A DNA stretch of 64,000 nucleotides, taken from contig NZ_CP023449.1 in assembly GCF_002355275.1 (NCBI RefSeq), positions 2,086,001 to 2,150,000 of the forward strand. The letters are read 5' to 3'. Positions 52,869 through 61,204 of the stretch are shown here, piece by piece. The translations under genes were made by a program, and so were the position numbers. The notes under the pieces were generated by a model that saw only the letters and a program-made list of their open reading frames with translations, was not told the origin of the DNA and searched no databases. Numbering within the stretch: position 1 is the first letter of the stretch; the number at the start of each line of letters is the position of its first letter. The DNA is from Rhizorhabdus dicambivorans (GTDB lineage: Bacteria > Pseudomonadota > Alphaproteobacteria > Sphingomonadales > Sphingomonadaceae).

Positions 52869-52971
52869 AGCATTACACGATCCGATGCGTCGGATCGGCC
52901 GCTATAGGTCATTGTCCTGCCGCGATTTCCGGTCGGGAGATGCCCCTATCTGCCTAGAAATCGTTCCGGGA
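52864..52971. repeat. Structured dispersed repeat, copy B
   Basis: Aligns with copy A over its whole length: CTTAGAGC start, a GATCCGA/TCGGATC hairpin, GCCGCGATTTCC, and the end TCTGCCTAGAAATCG identical to copy A. Outer stem CGATTTC/GAAATCG of the second hairpin is kept. It begins inside the last codons of the SMP-30 gene and may also serve as its terminator. Confidence 0.75.
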
Positions 52972-53347
52972 TCGGCGTTCCCACACCACTCAAAATCGCT
53001 GATGCAAACGCACTGCGCCGATGTTCGGGATCGGTAGCGGGGGGCGTTCTGATGGTGTCAGATCGGCCTTCTCCGGTTTCGGGATATGCGGGGAGGGCCT
53101 GCACCATAGGTATGTGGCGCGCTTCCCATTGGACATCGGCTATCCCGCTCTGTTCGAGAACGTCGAGATAACAGACTTCGCCCATGCGCTTGCGGGCGGA
53201 AATCGCGATGCTGTTGGGGGGGGCATCTTCCCATCGTCATGTCAGCAACGGATTGAGAAGAGCGAAGTTTCGGACGTCCCCTTCAGGAAGATCCCGATTG
53301 TTCGCGGCGCAAACCGGCCACACGGATTCCCCGCACGGCCAGAAAAG
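52972..53347. other. Intergenic between two repeat copies
   Basis: About 380 bases between repeat copies B and C. A minus-strand open frame (52946-53185) encodes up to 79 residues with no recognised domain and no ribosome site. The stretch could be what is left of a gene lost between two repeats. Nothing else is supported. Confidence 0.4.
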
Positions 53348-53453
53348 TTAGACGGGATCCGATTTGGATTGAACCGGACCCCGTCCATTTTTCCTTTGTT
53401 TACCGTGATTTTCAAGGCGTCAGGTGATCCCACCCGACTTGAAATCACTCTAG
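53348..53453. repeat. Structured dispersed repeat, copy C
   Basis: More diverged copy with the same architecture: GACGGG/CCCGTC closes the first hairpin, TTTGTTTACCGTGATTTTCAAG aligns with TTTTGCCGCGATTTCT of copy A (shown to 20 bases or fewer), and CTTGAAATCAC then CTCTAG ends it. The stem GTGATTTTCAAG/CTTGAAATCAC differs from copy A's GCGATTTCT/AGAAATCGC by changes on both arms that keep pairing. Confidence 0.65.
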
Positions 53454-53481
53454 TAGGCGGAAAGGAATCCTACCCTGCCGA

Positions 53482-56262
53482 TCAGAACTGGAAACGGGCA
53501 CCGGCCAGGAATCGGCGTCCGACGCGGTCATAATTGTTGCCGACGATAGGGAACTCATTTGGTGGGCTCTGATCGAATATATTGTCCACCTTGAAATAAT
53601 ATACGATCTTTCCGTTGCCCACCTTCTGGGTGTAATCCGCCTGCAGATTGAAATAATTTATACTGCCTACGCGATTGTCATTGATATCAATACCTTCCTT
53701 GTACTGATTATCATAAGATCCGCTACCTATATACACCCAATTGGTCATGATACCGACTGGGCCTATGTTGTAATTGACGGTTACATCGGCGCTCCACTTG
53801 GGTTGGCCGTTCAGCAGGCTTCCGGCTTGGTTGATCGATGTCACGCCATCCGACGTCTGGAATTTGCTGACATAATTGGCCAGGCCGCGCACGGCCATGC
53901 GGCCGGCCCCGAGATCAAACGCATAGCTCGCGTCGAAGTCGATCCCCTTGACGTCGACACGCCGCAGGTTGAGCACCTGGTTGGTGATGGCGGTGATGGT
54001 CCCGGCTGCGTTCCTGGTTACGAGAGTACACAGATCGGCGTTGCCGGCCTGGCAGCGGTTAAGGATATCCTGGTTCGACAGGGTGCCGACCGCTTCCTTG
54101 ATCTTGATATTGAAGAAATCGACGGACAGTCCGAAGCCCCGCAACCAGGAGGGGCGGTAGACGAAGCCCCATGCCAGCGTATCGGCGATCTCGGGCTGCA
54201 GATTCGTATTGCCGACCGTGAAGTTCTGCGCGGCGACCGACGTGTTGGTGCGCGGGTCGATCACGGTCACCGTCGTCTGCAGGGCCGAGTTGTAAAGTTC
54301 CAGAATATTGGGTGCCCGGATATCGCGTGAGCGGGTGAGGCGGAGCCGCAGATCGGCGATCGGATTATAGTTCACGCCGGCCTTCCAGGTAGTGACCGTG
54401 CCGCTATTGCTATAGTCGGTCACGCGCGCCGCGCCGCTGACATCGAGATTGTTGAGCAGCGGTACATCCTTCACGATCGGCACCACCACTTCGCCGAACA
54501 CTTCCTTGGCGGACAGGGCGCCGCGCAAGGGCTGCTGGTTGGCCCCGACAAAGGCGCGTGCCGCCGAAAGGGCATCGACGACCTGTCTGGCGCTGTTCTT
54601 GCGATATTCCGCGCCAAGGGCGATGGACACCGGCCCCGCGGGCAGGGTGATCGGCTCCCCGTTGAGGTTCACCGCCGCCGCATGTTCCCGGATCCACAGG
54701 GTCGATTCGGAAGCGCCGATATAATAAGCCAGTTCCTGCTGGGAGCGGCCCGACGAGATGAAGGGGTTCAGGGGAACGCAGCCATTGTTGGGATTGGTAA
54801 GCGTCGAGCGGCAGACGATCGCGCCGCTTGGCGATACCACCGCATCTACGGCCTCGCGGAAACGGCTGACGATTGGGATCGTGTCGAAGACGAAATCGCT
54901 GCGGTTCTTGCCATATTCAAAATAGCCGCGAAGCTTCCAGCGGTCGCCCAGATCGGCATCCAGGCCGGCGGTATAGCGCTGTGTCCGGTTGTGGCGGGTG
55001 ACATGCGAGAAACCGTCGCCGTTGTTGAAGTCCAGGAAGCTGCGCTGGAACGTGAACGCGGTCTGGCCCGCCGCGACAAGCTGATTGCGCAGCGTTGCCG
55101 GTACGAACGGATTGGTTGTGGGGATGGTCAGCGCCCCCAGCACGGTCGTCGTCGCCAGGGTGGAGGTGAACTCGGTCTTGCTCGATCCATACAGCGCGTC
55201 GGCATGCAGGGTAATGTTGTCCGATGGGGTGAAATCGAAGCGGATATAGCCGGTTCCCCGATCCTGCTTCGGTGTCATCACGGTATAGTAGGTGCTGTAG
55301 ATACGCCCGTCGCGCGGGCCGTCGCAAAGCTCGTTGCTGGCGGTCAATGTGGTGGTCGAGCGACAATAGGCGAATGGCGTCGCACTCACCGTACCGTCGG
55401 GATTGAAGGTCGTTCCACGCAAGGGCGGATTCACGATTACGCCCGCATAGGGAGCATTGCCGTAGACAAAGGGCGAGAGCGTCAGACGGGGCAGGCCGTT
55501 GGTGGGGGTGTAGCCAGGCGTGGCTATTAGCGTGGTATCGCCACGATTTTCCGACCAGGGACGCGACCGGGCCGGGACGCCTTCATGGTGGTAATATTCG
55601 CCCCCGATAATGACATGCAGCCGATCGCCGAGATTCCGCCCATAGGCTGCGCTCATGGTGAAGTTCTGGCCATCGCCGCGTTCCGCTATGCCGCCCGCTA
55701 TATTCGCCTTCAGGCCGCTGAACTGGTGGTCGAGCACGAAGTTCACCACGCCCGCGACCGCGTCCGAACCCCATGATGCCGAAGCGCCGCCGGTCACGAT
55801 ATCGACTCGCTTGATCAGGAAGCTTGGCAGCATCGCAAGATCGACGGTCGCCTGGCTGGTGGAAGGAACGAACCTCTGGCCATCGACCAGCACGAGCGTG
55901 CGGTTGGCGCCAAGACCACGCATGTTCACAAAGCTCTGGCCGTTCGAACCGGTCGCACCCTGCGCGGTTGATCCCGGCGTAGCGGATTGCTTGAAGCCGG
56001 GTAACGTCGCAAGAGCATCGACGATGGTCAGCGGCGCACGTTTTTCGAGCATTTCGGTGCCGATGACCGTGGTCGGCGTAGGGGCGTCATAGCCGTCCCG
56101 GACGACACGGGTGCCGGAAACCACGATTTCATTGCCCTCGGCTTCCCGGTCCGCAGACTTTTGGGCGTGGGCGGTGCCCGACAGTGCCGCGATCGAAGCG
56201 CCGACCATGATCATCGAGCGGAAGCGTCGCTCGCCCACCATGGTACGAAAAAGACAGTGCAT
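53482..56262 (-). CDS. TonB-dependent receptor, 926 aa
   Basis: Outer-membrane receptor, second gene of the carboxylesterase operon (28 bases after it). ATG 56262 has GGGAGGAAAG upstream; signal peptide SMIMVGASIAALSGTAHAQ. Plug start NEIVVSGTRVVRDGYDAPTP, then LVDGQRFVPST and VDIVTGGASASWGSDAVAGV. The extracellular Cys pair (RCQAGNADLCTL) and overall length match the receptor at 642-3533, and the C-terminus GARFQF ends in Phe. The coupling to an exported esterase suggests it takes up the esterase's substrate or product. Confidence 0.95.
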   Translation of the reverse strand: MHCLFRTMVGERRFRSMIMVGASIAALSGTAHAQKSADREAEGNEIVVSGTRVVRDGYDAPTPTTVIGTEMLEKRAPLTIVDALATLPGFKQSATPGSTAQGATGSNGQSFVNMRGLGANRTLVLVDGQRFVPSTSQATVDLAMLPSFLIKRVDIVTGGASASWGSDAVAGVVNFVLDHQFSGLKANIAGGIAERGDGQNFTMSAAYGRNLGDRLHVIIGGEYYHHEGVPARSRPWSENRGDTTLIATPGYTPTNGLPRLTLSPFVYGNAPYAGVIVNPPLRGTTFNPDGTVSATPFAYCRSTTTLTASNELCDGPRDGRIYSTYYTVMTPKQDRGTGYIRFDFTPSDNITLHADALYGSSKTEFTSTLATTTVLGALTIPTTNPFVPATLRNQLVAAGQTAFTFQRSFLDFNNGDGFSHVTRHNRTQRYTAGLDADLGDRWKLRGYFEYGKNRSDFVFDTIPIVSRFREAVDAVVSPSGAIVCRSTLTNPNNGCVPLNPFISSGRSQQELAYYIGASESTLWIREHAAAVNLNGEPITLPAGPVSIALGAEYRKNSARQVVDALSAARAFVGANQQPLRGALSAKEVFGEVVVPIVKDVPLLNNLDVSGAARVTDYSNSGTVTTWKAGVNYNPIADLRLRLTRSRDIRAPNILELYNSALQTTVTVIDPRTNTSVAAQNFTVGNTNLQPEIADTLAWGFVYRPSWLRGFGLSVDFFNIKIKEAVGTLSNQDILNRCQAGNADLCTLVTRNAAGTITAITNQVLNLRRVDVKGIDFDASYAFDLGAGRMAVRGLANYVSKFQTSDGVTSINQAGSLLNGQPKWSADVTVNYNIGPVGIMTNWVYIGSGSYDNQYKEGIDINDNRVGSINYFNLQADYTQKVGNGKIVYYFKVDNIFDQSPPNEFPIVGNNYDRVGRRFLAGARFQF

Positions 56263-56289
56263 TCTTTCCTCCCTAATTATCTGAGTGGC

Positions 56290-57987
56290 TTATTGACGGA
56301 CCGGCCCGGTCCGTGTCGGTCTGAGGGCCGGATATTTGGCGAGAACCGCAATTTCCTCACTATTGAGGTTCCTCACGACTTTTGATCTGGCATCGAACAG
56401 CATCGCCGCCCTGTCGTGCTCGGTGTAGGGTGGCCACGTCGGTATGGCCGGATTGTTGGGATTGCCCGTGCGCGCAAAGGAGAGCCAGGTGGGGCTCATC
56501 TGGTCAGCAACTAACTGCGCGTCGGAACCCTTACCGTAGAAGCTTTCCGAGACGTCGACGTTGTTCCAGACCAGGCCATGTTCGATGGAATGCGACGCCC
56601 GCCACTTGCCGCCGTCGACCGGCGTTTGCCACATGATCTCGTAGAGATATACTGGCGCGCTTCGCTGGCGTGCTTTCAATGCCACCTGATTCGCGGCTGC
56701 CCGGCCGAACTGCTGGAGCGAGGTTATCAGAAAGAACAGATCGCTCGGCGTCGCCTTGGGGCGGTGGCGGCGGAACACCCGTAGCACCGGTTCCACCGCT
56801 TCCGGCGGCATATAATCGGCGAGCTTCGTGCGCAGGCCGGCTTCATCCAAGTTGAATATGCTCTGATCGGCGCCCGAGCCTGCGCCGATCAATTGGGTGG
56901 TTTCCGTCGCTGCGGTGCCGACCATCAGCGGAATGTCCGCCGAGACCGCCGGGGCGTCGGGTTTCCATGGATGCCGCGGCAGGGTGCGGCCGTCGATGAC
57001 CGGGCCGAAAAGCACAGCCATGCCGCTCTTCTCCATGGCCTTCACCATCGTCATCCAGGGAATCTCCTGGAGTCGTCCGACATCCTTGGGCGCGATGTCC
57101 ATGAAACCCAGCAGGCGGTTTGCGCGCTCGGCCGCCTCCTCGGGTGTCTGGCCGGTCAGCATCGGGCCGCTCTGGACGATCGCCTTGTGGAACAGGCCCC
57201 GGGCGGCGGGGGCGGCCAGCAGCATGTTGACCTTGCCGCCGCCGCCCGACTGGCCGAAGATCGTGACGTTCCCGGGATCGCCGCCGAACTCCGCAATATT
57301 GTCGCGCACCCAGATCAGGGACTGGATGGTATCCAGCGTTCCCGCATTGCCGCTGTCCGCGAATCGGGAATCCAGATGACCCAGATACATGTAGCCGAAC
57401 GCATTCAGACGGTGGTTGATCGTGACGATCACCGTATCGCCGTTGCGCGAGAGATTGGCTCCGTTGAACACGGTCCGCGATGCGGAATAGTTCGAATAGG
57501 CGCCGCCGTGGAAATAGACCATCACTGGCCGCTTCACTCCGTCGCGCAGGCCTGGGGTCCAAATGTTGAGGACCAGGCAGTTCTCGCTCATCGGTGTGGT
57601 CGAAACCCAACTGTCCCAGGAGCGGAACAGGCCGCGGTCGTCGATAGGAGTCTGGGCTGCCGAGTCGCCGAACGAACTTGCCTTCCGGACGCCCAGCCAG
57701 GGCTCGGCGGGGCGAGGGGGGAGGAAGCGGGCGGGTCCACCTGTGGAGGCTCCGTAAGGGATGCCTTTGAAGCACATAATACCCCTGTCCACGAACCCCC
57801 GGACCTTGCCCGCGGTGGTGGTGGCTAAGGGCGCGGCGCCCTGCATTTCCGCTGCCAGCGCCATTCCGTCCTCGGAAATATGGGGCAATGCGTCGCCAGA
57901 CAGGATCGCCGCCGCGCCGAGGCCGCCGGCCTTGAAGAAGCCGCGTCGGTCTGTCGTCCCGGTCGTGGTCGCTCCGTTGCCCACCAT
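56290..57987 (-). CDS. Tat-exported type-B carboxylesterase
   Basis: 565-residue carboxylesterase. The N-terminus TTDRRGFFKAGGLGAAAILS is a twin-arginine signal, so the enzyme is folded in the cytoplasm and exported. FKGIPYGAST, ENCLVLNIWTP and VYFHGGAYSNYS (oxyanion hole) are family blocks. Nucleophile Ser247 is in IFGQSGGGG instead of the usual GESAGG; His is probably in SIEHGLVWNN and the acid in GTAATETT. ATG 57987 follows GGGAGAG. The operator at 58048 lies 61 bases upstream and the gene diverges from the TetR gene. Confidence 0.92.
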   Translation of the reverse strand: MVGNGATTTGTTDRRGFFKAGGLGAAAILSGDALPHISEDGMALAAEMQGAAPLATTTAGKVRGFVDRGIMCFKGIPYGASTGGPARFLPPRPAEPWLGVRKASSFGDSAAQTPIDDRGLFRSWDSWVSTTPMSENCLVLNIWTPGLRDGVKRPVMVYFHGGAYSNYSASRTVFNGANLSRNGDTVIVTINHRLNAFGYMYLGHLDSRFADSGNAGTLDTIQSLIWVRDNIAEFGGDPGNVTIFGQSGGGGKVNMLLAAPAARGLFHKAIVQSGPMLTGQTPEEAAERANRLLGFMDIAPKDVGRLQEIPWMTMVKAMEKSGMAVLFGPVIDGRTLPRHPWKPDAPAVSADIPLMVGTAATETTQLIGAGSGADQSIFNLDEAGLRTKLADYMPPEAVEPVLRVFRRHRPKATPSDLFFLITSLQQFGRAAANQVALKARQRSAPVYLYEIMWQTPVDGGKWRASHSIEHGLVWNNVDVSESFYGKGSDAQLVADQMSPTWLSFARTGNPNNPAIPTWPPYTEHDRAAMLFDARSKVVRNLNSEEIAVLAKYPALRPTRTGPVRQ

Positions 57988-58047
57988 GCTCTCTCCCTGC
58001 CTCGGTGGCGTCGATGCGGCCCGAGTACGGCACATGTTCTATCAGAC

Positions 58048-58061
58048 CTACCAGTAGGTAG
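58048..58061. promoter_or_regulatory. TetR-type operator 5
   Basis: CTACC-AGTA-GGTAG, a perfect palindrome between the divergent carboxylesterase (start 57987) and TetR (start 58159) genes. This is the standard position for autoregulation plus control of the divergent target. Confidence 0.8.
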
Positions 58062-58158
58062 CAATTGGCTTGTTCTCAAGTACTCCATCTAGTCGTGGCG
58101 CTTGGCCGGACAAGGCATTAGAGTTTGACGGGATTGGACTGTCCTGACGGAGGAAAAA

Positions 58159-58791
58159 ATGAAGAAGCTCGACAAGGGCGCGGCGGCAAAGGAACGAGAA
58201 GGGGCGAAGCCCGCACGCGGTCCCGGCTTCGAAGCCAAGCGTATGGAAATCCTGCGCGGGGCGGCGATCCTGTTTGCCGAGAATGGGTACCACGAAACAT
58301 CGGTGAACATGCTTTCGGAGAAGCTCGGTGTCTCCAAGCCGGTGTTATATTATTACGCCGAGAACAAGGACGATATCCTGGTACAGATCGGGCAGATATC
58401 GCTTGATATGCTTCGCGCGGCGATGAGTCGTGCACAAAAAGCCCAGTTGAGCGGGGTGGGAAAGCTGAGGCATTTCTTCACCGCCTATACCGAGATCATG
58501 TGCAGTGATTTCGGGCGCTGTTTCGCGTTCGTTGACCAGAAGGTAGTAAGCGCGGAAGCCCGCGCCGAAAACTCGGCGGGGCGGCGGGTTATCGAGGCTG
58601 CGATCCGCGAAATTATCGTGGAAGGCCAATCTGATCATTCGATCGCCCAGTGCAGCCCTGAATTCGCAAGTCGCGCGTTGTTCGGCGCGTTCAATGCCAT
58701 TCCCCGGTGGTTCAAGGAGGGGGGCGAGTTCGATGCCCGCGAGGTGGCGGAAGTTTATATCGATCTCTTCGTGACGGGGCTCGGCCGATAG
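58159..58791 (+). CDS. TetR-family transcriptional regulator
   Basis: 210-residue regulator with a GGAGG ribosome site before ATG 58159. Residues about 25-75 hold the DNA-binding domain (MEILRGAAILFAENGYHETS, LSEKLGVSKPVLYYYAENKD). The larger C-terminal helical domain (RCFAFVDQKVVSAEARAENS) should bind a ligand; family relatives in CoA catabolism, such as KstR2-like proteins, respond to acyl-CoAs. A palindrome lies 98 bases upstream, and five related palindromes occur in other promoters of this window, so it is probably the master repressor of the 32.6-64 kb territory. Confidence 0.92.
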   Translation: MKKLDKGAAAKEREGAKPARGPGFEAKRMEILRGAAILFAENGYHETSVNMLSEKLGVSKPVLYYYAENKDDILVQIGQISLDMLRAAMSRAQKAQLSGVGKLRHFFTAYTEIMCSDFGRCFAFVDQKVVSAEARAENSAGRRVIEAAIREIIVEGQSDHSIAQCSPEFASRALFGAFNAIPRWFKEGGEFDAREVAEVYIDLFVTGLGR

Positions 58792-58861
58792 GATTCCGCT
58801 CCCTCTCGGCCTCTTTGGATGCACTGGGACAGCCTTGACTCGCTGTGACGAAGGTACTACT

Positions 58862-58873
58862 TACCGCTCGGTA
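58862..58873. promoter_or_regulatory. TetR-type operator 6
   Basis: TACC-GCTC-GGTA, embedded in CTACTTACCGCTCGGTATAG, 67 bases before the first small ORF of the amidohydrolase operon. Its left flank ACTTACCG matches the site at 49263. Confidence 0.7.
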
Positions 58874-58939
58874 TAGATTGTGTCGGGACAAGCTCGAGCT
58901 GGCGCCGCGCAACTCCATGATGATGGGGAGGTCGAAATC

Positions 58940-59005
58940 GTGTCCGAAGCCTGGGTCTGCGGCGTCAGTGCGCGAGGGACGGCTATGGCTGTCCGGCATA
59001 TCTGA
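58940..59005 (+). CDS. Small leader ORF, 21 aa
   Basis: GTG 58940 has GGGGAGG eight bases upstream and encodes MSEAWVCGVSARGTAMAVRH then I and TGA. The stop overlaps the next ATG (TGATG), so translation of the following gene would be coupled to it. Too short to identify. It could be a leader peptide of the operon, or the start site of a longer ancestral gene. The strong ribosome site is the main reason to list it. Confidence 0.45.
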   Translation: MSEAWVCGVSARGTAMAVRHI

Positions 59006-59211
59006 TGGCGCTCAGTATTCAGCGCCGCTTCGTTACGCCCGAGCCGGACGAGACGATCGAGGAATTGGCCCGCCGCGCATTGCCTGAGCAAAGCCTTGAA
59101 GAGGCTGTTGACCATATCAAGAGCTGGAATCTGCATATCTTCGCGATGCGCAAGCCGGCTGGTCTGTTGTTGGGGTCGGACGTGGTGTTTGTTGAGCCCC
59201 CGCTTGGCTAG
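59005..59211 (+). CDS. Small hypothetical protein, 68 aa
   Basis: Not recognised. A soluble acidic/alpha-helical N-half (PDETIEELARRALPEQSLEE) is followed by a beta-like C-half (LHIFAMRKPAGLLLGSDVVF). The ATG overlaps the previous stop, and the next gene begins on the base after its TAG, so three very small genes run head to tail in front of the amidohydrolase. Such spacing is hard to explain by chance. No domain, no membrane segment, no Cys pairs. Confidence 0.5.
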   Translation: MALSIQRRFVTPEPDETIEELARRALPEQSLEEAVDHIKSWNLHIFAMRKPAGLLLGSDVVFVEPPLG

Positions 59212-59442
59212 ATGGATCAGGCAATAATTGTCCACGCCCGGATCGTCGCCGGCCATGGCGGGTCTGCCGAACTGCTGGTTCGACTCCGGCATGGCAACGG
59301 CGTCGAGAGCTCGATCGTTCTCAACGAAGAAACGGGTCTGAGATTGATGAGGAATTGCGGGGCGTCCCATGTGGACGATCTCGCGGGCCAGTCGTGGCGG
59401 TGGATCGTGCAGGACGATTGCGGCCCGGATGCTGGGGAGTGA
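59212..59442 (+). CDS. Small hypothetical protein, 76 aa
   Basis: Not recognised. Begins immediately after the preceding stop and ends four bases before the amidohydrolase ATG, with the GGGGAG ribosome site of the latter inside its 3' end. The sequence looks like a compact beta domain (AELLVRLRHGNGVESSIVLN) with Cys in RLMRNCGAS and QDDCGP. It may be a subunit or activity modulator of the amidohydrolase, or a separate small enzyme component. Confidence 0.55.
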   Translation: MDQAIIVHARIVAGHGGSAELLVRLRHGNGVESSIVLNEETGLRLMRNCGASHVDDLAGQSWRWIVQDDCGPDAGE

Positions 59443-59446
59443 AGCT

Positions 59447-61114
59447 ATGTTCGATGTAATCGTGCGCGGCGGCTTGGTGGTCGATGGCACGGGCGCGCCC
59501 CCGTTCCAAGGCGATGTGGCCGTGAAGGACGGCAAGATCGCAGCGGTGGGCCTCGTTGAAGGCGAGGCTCGCCATGTGTTGGAGGCGCAGGGCCGGGTGG
59601 TGGCGCCGGGCTTCATAGATCCGCATACCCACTTCGACGTTCAACTTCTCTGGGACGGTGCCGCCAAGCCCTCGCTTGAGCATGGTGTCACCTGTGTCGT
59701 GCCCGGCAACTGCTCGCTGTCGCTGGCCCCCCTCAAGGTTGCCGATCGCCCCGCGGTGATAGGCATGTTTCAACAGATCGAGGAGATGCCGCCCGAAGCG
59801 TTCACCGTCGCTTTCGAATGGACCTGGGAAGATTTTGGCGGTTACCGGAAGGCGTTGGAGAAGGATCTTTCGATCAATGTCGCTCCGCTGGTCGGGCATA
59901 GTCTGATCCGCTTGTGGGTGATGGGGTCTGCCGCGCAGGAGCGCGCCGCGACTGCCGACGAGATTACGGCGATGCAGGAAATACTGCGCGAGTGCCTTCG
60001 TGCCGGTGCCATCGGCCTTTCCACCAGCTTCGTGGATGTGGACGAAAATAACCGCCCTGTTCCCAGCCGCTTCGCACAGTTCAAGGAAATTGATGCTCTC
60101 TGCGCCGTGCTTGGTGAATACGATTGTATATTACAGTGCGTACCCGAGTTCTACGCTACCGATATTACAATTGCCCGTATCGATCAGCTGGCCGAGCTTT
60201 CGATCAAGCACGATATTCGGACGACCTTCTCTCCGCTTTTCGACACCTTGGAGGTGCCTGACAATGCCGAGCGATCGATCTCCCGCGTCGAGGAACAGTT
60301 TGCGCGTGGCGCGCGGGTGTGGCCTCAGATGCAGACCCGGCCGATCGACATATCCTTCAGCCTGCTGCGACCCAGCCTTTTCGTGGCCGGCATCACGCGC
60401 TGGATACGGACGCTTCGGTTGCCATTGGCCGAACGCATGGCGGCCTTGCGCGATCCAGAAACGGTTGCCAGGCTGGTTGGATATGCCGGCGCGGACGGTG
60501 GCGAGGCGCTTATCGGTCATCTGATCGCGCGCGGCGGCGACGCCTGTCCGCCGGAGCTGATCGGCAAGACGCTCTCGGAAATTGCCCGAATCCGCGGGGA
60601 GGCGCCGGCGTTGGCGCTGATCAATCTGAGTCTGGAGCATGGACTGGACGTGGCCTTCCTGAGCGCAGGCCAGGGCCATCAGTCGACCGCTCGGATCGGA
60701 CCGATGCTGGCCCACCCGCTGGTCCATGTCGGCGCGAGCGACGGCGGGGCGCATCTTTCGTCCTTCGCCACCTACGGCGACACCGGTTATTTGTTCTCGG
60801 AATTCGTGCGCAAGAGCGGGGTGCTTTCGCTTGAAGCCGCTGTGGCCAAGATCACCGGCGAGACCGCGGATATCTGGGGCCTCAGGGATCGTGGCCGGCT
60901 CAAACCCGGGCTCGCCGCAGACATCGTCATATTCGATGCCGATACGATCGATCGGGGCCAGGAGGTGCCTGTCTATGACGTGCCGGGCAACGGTATGCGC
61001 TACGTTCGAACTGCGACCGGCATCGATACCGTCCTGGTGAACGGCGAGATCGCTTACACGGGCGGTAACTACACGGATGCCCACGCCGGAGTGGTCTGCG
61101 TCAACCGCAGCTAG
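59447..61114 (+). CDS. D-aminoacylase-like amidohydrolase
   Basis: 555-residue metal-dependent hydrolase of the N-acyl-D-amino-acid deacylase/dihydroorotase-like superfamily. N-terminal metal site HTHFD at 60-64 in GFIDPHTHFDVQ, the Cys89 ligand in PGNCSLSLAP typical of D-aminoacylases, His in LVGHSLIRLW, and the catalytic Asp in VGASDGGAHLS. ATG 59447 has GGGGAG eight bases upstream. In sphingomonad CoA clusters members of this family sit next to thiolase, MaoC and SDR genes, and their real substrate is often not a D-amino acid; hydrolysis of a cyclic amide, lactone or C-C bond is possible. Confidence 0.88.
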   Translation: MFDVIVRGGLVVDGTGAPPFQGDVAVKDGKIAAVGLVEGEARHVLEAQGRVVAPGFIDPHTHFDVQLLWDGAAKPSLEHGVTCVVPGNCSLSLAPLKVADRPAVIGMFQQIEEMPPEAFTVAFEWTWEDFGGYRKALEKDLSINVAPLVGHSLIRLWVMGSAAQERAATADEITAMQEILRECLRAGAIGLSTSFVDVDENNRPVPSRFAQFKEIDALCAVLGEYDCILQCVPEFYATDITIARIDQLAELSIKHDIRTTFSPLFDTLEVPDNAERSISRVEEQFARGARVWPQMQTRPIDISFSLLRPSLFVAGITRWIRTLRLPLAERMAALRDPETVARLVGYAGADGGEALIGHLIARGGDACPPELIGKTLSEIARIRGEAPALALINLSLEHGLDVAFLSAGQGHQSTARIGPMLAHPLVHVGASDGGAHLSSFATYGDTGYLFSEFVRKSGVLSLEAAVAKITGETADIWGLRDRGRLKPGLAADIVIFDADTIDRGQEVPVYDVPGNGMRYVRTATGIDTVLVNGEIAYTGGNYTDAHAGVVCVNRS

Positions 61115-61204
61115 GACGTCATATCAACCCGGCGTTCGTACGCGCCGGTTCCACCCGCCATCGCAGCAGGCGGCGGATCATTTCATTTTCGGAGGAGCGT
61201 TAAG

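Noticed and set aside
52946-53185. 79-residue minus-strand frame between repeats B and C
   Set aside because: It begins within ordinary intergenic sequence and extends into repeat B; no motif or ribosome site, so at best a gene remnant.
61126-61150. Hairpin between amidohydrolase and thiolase as terminator
   Set aside because: The CCGGCG/CGCCGG stem is short and lacks a T run; the flanking genes look like one operon.
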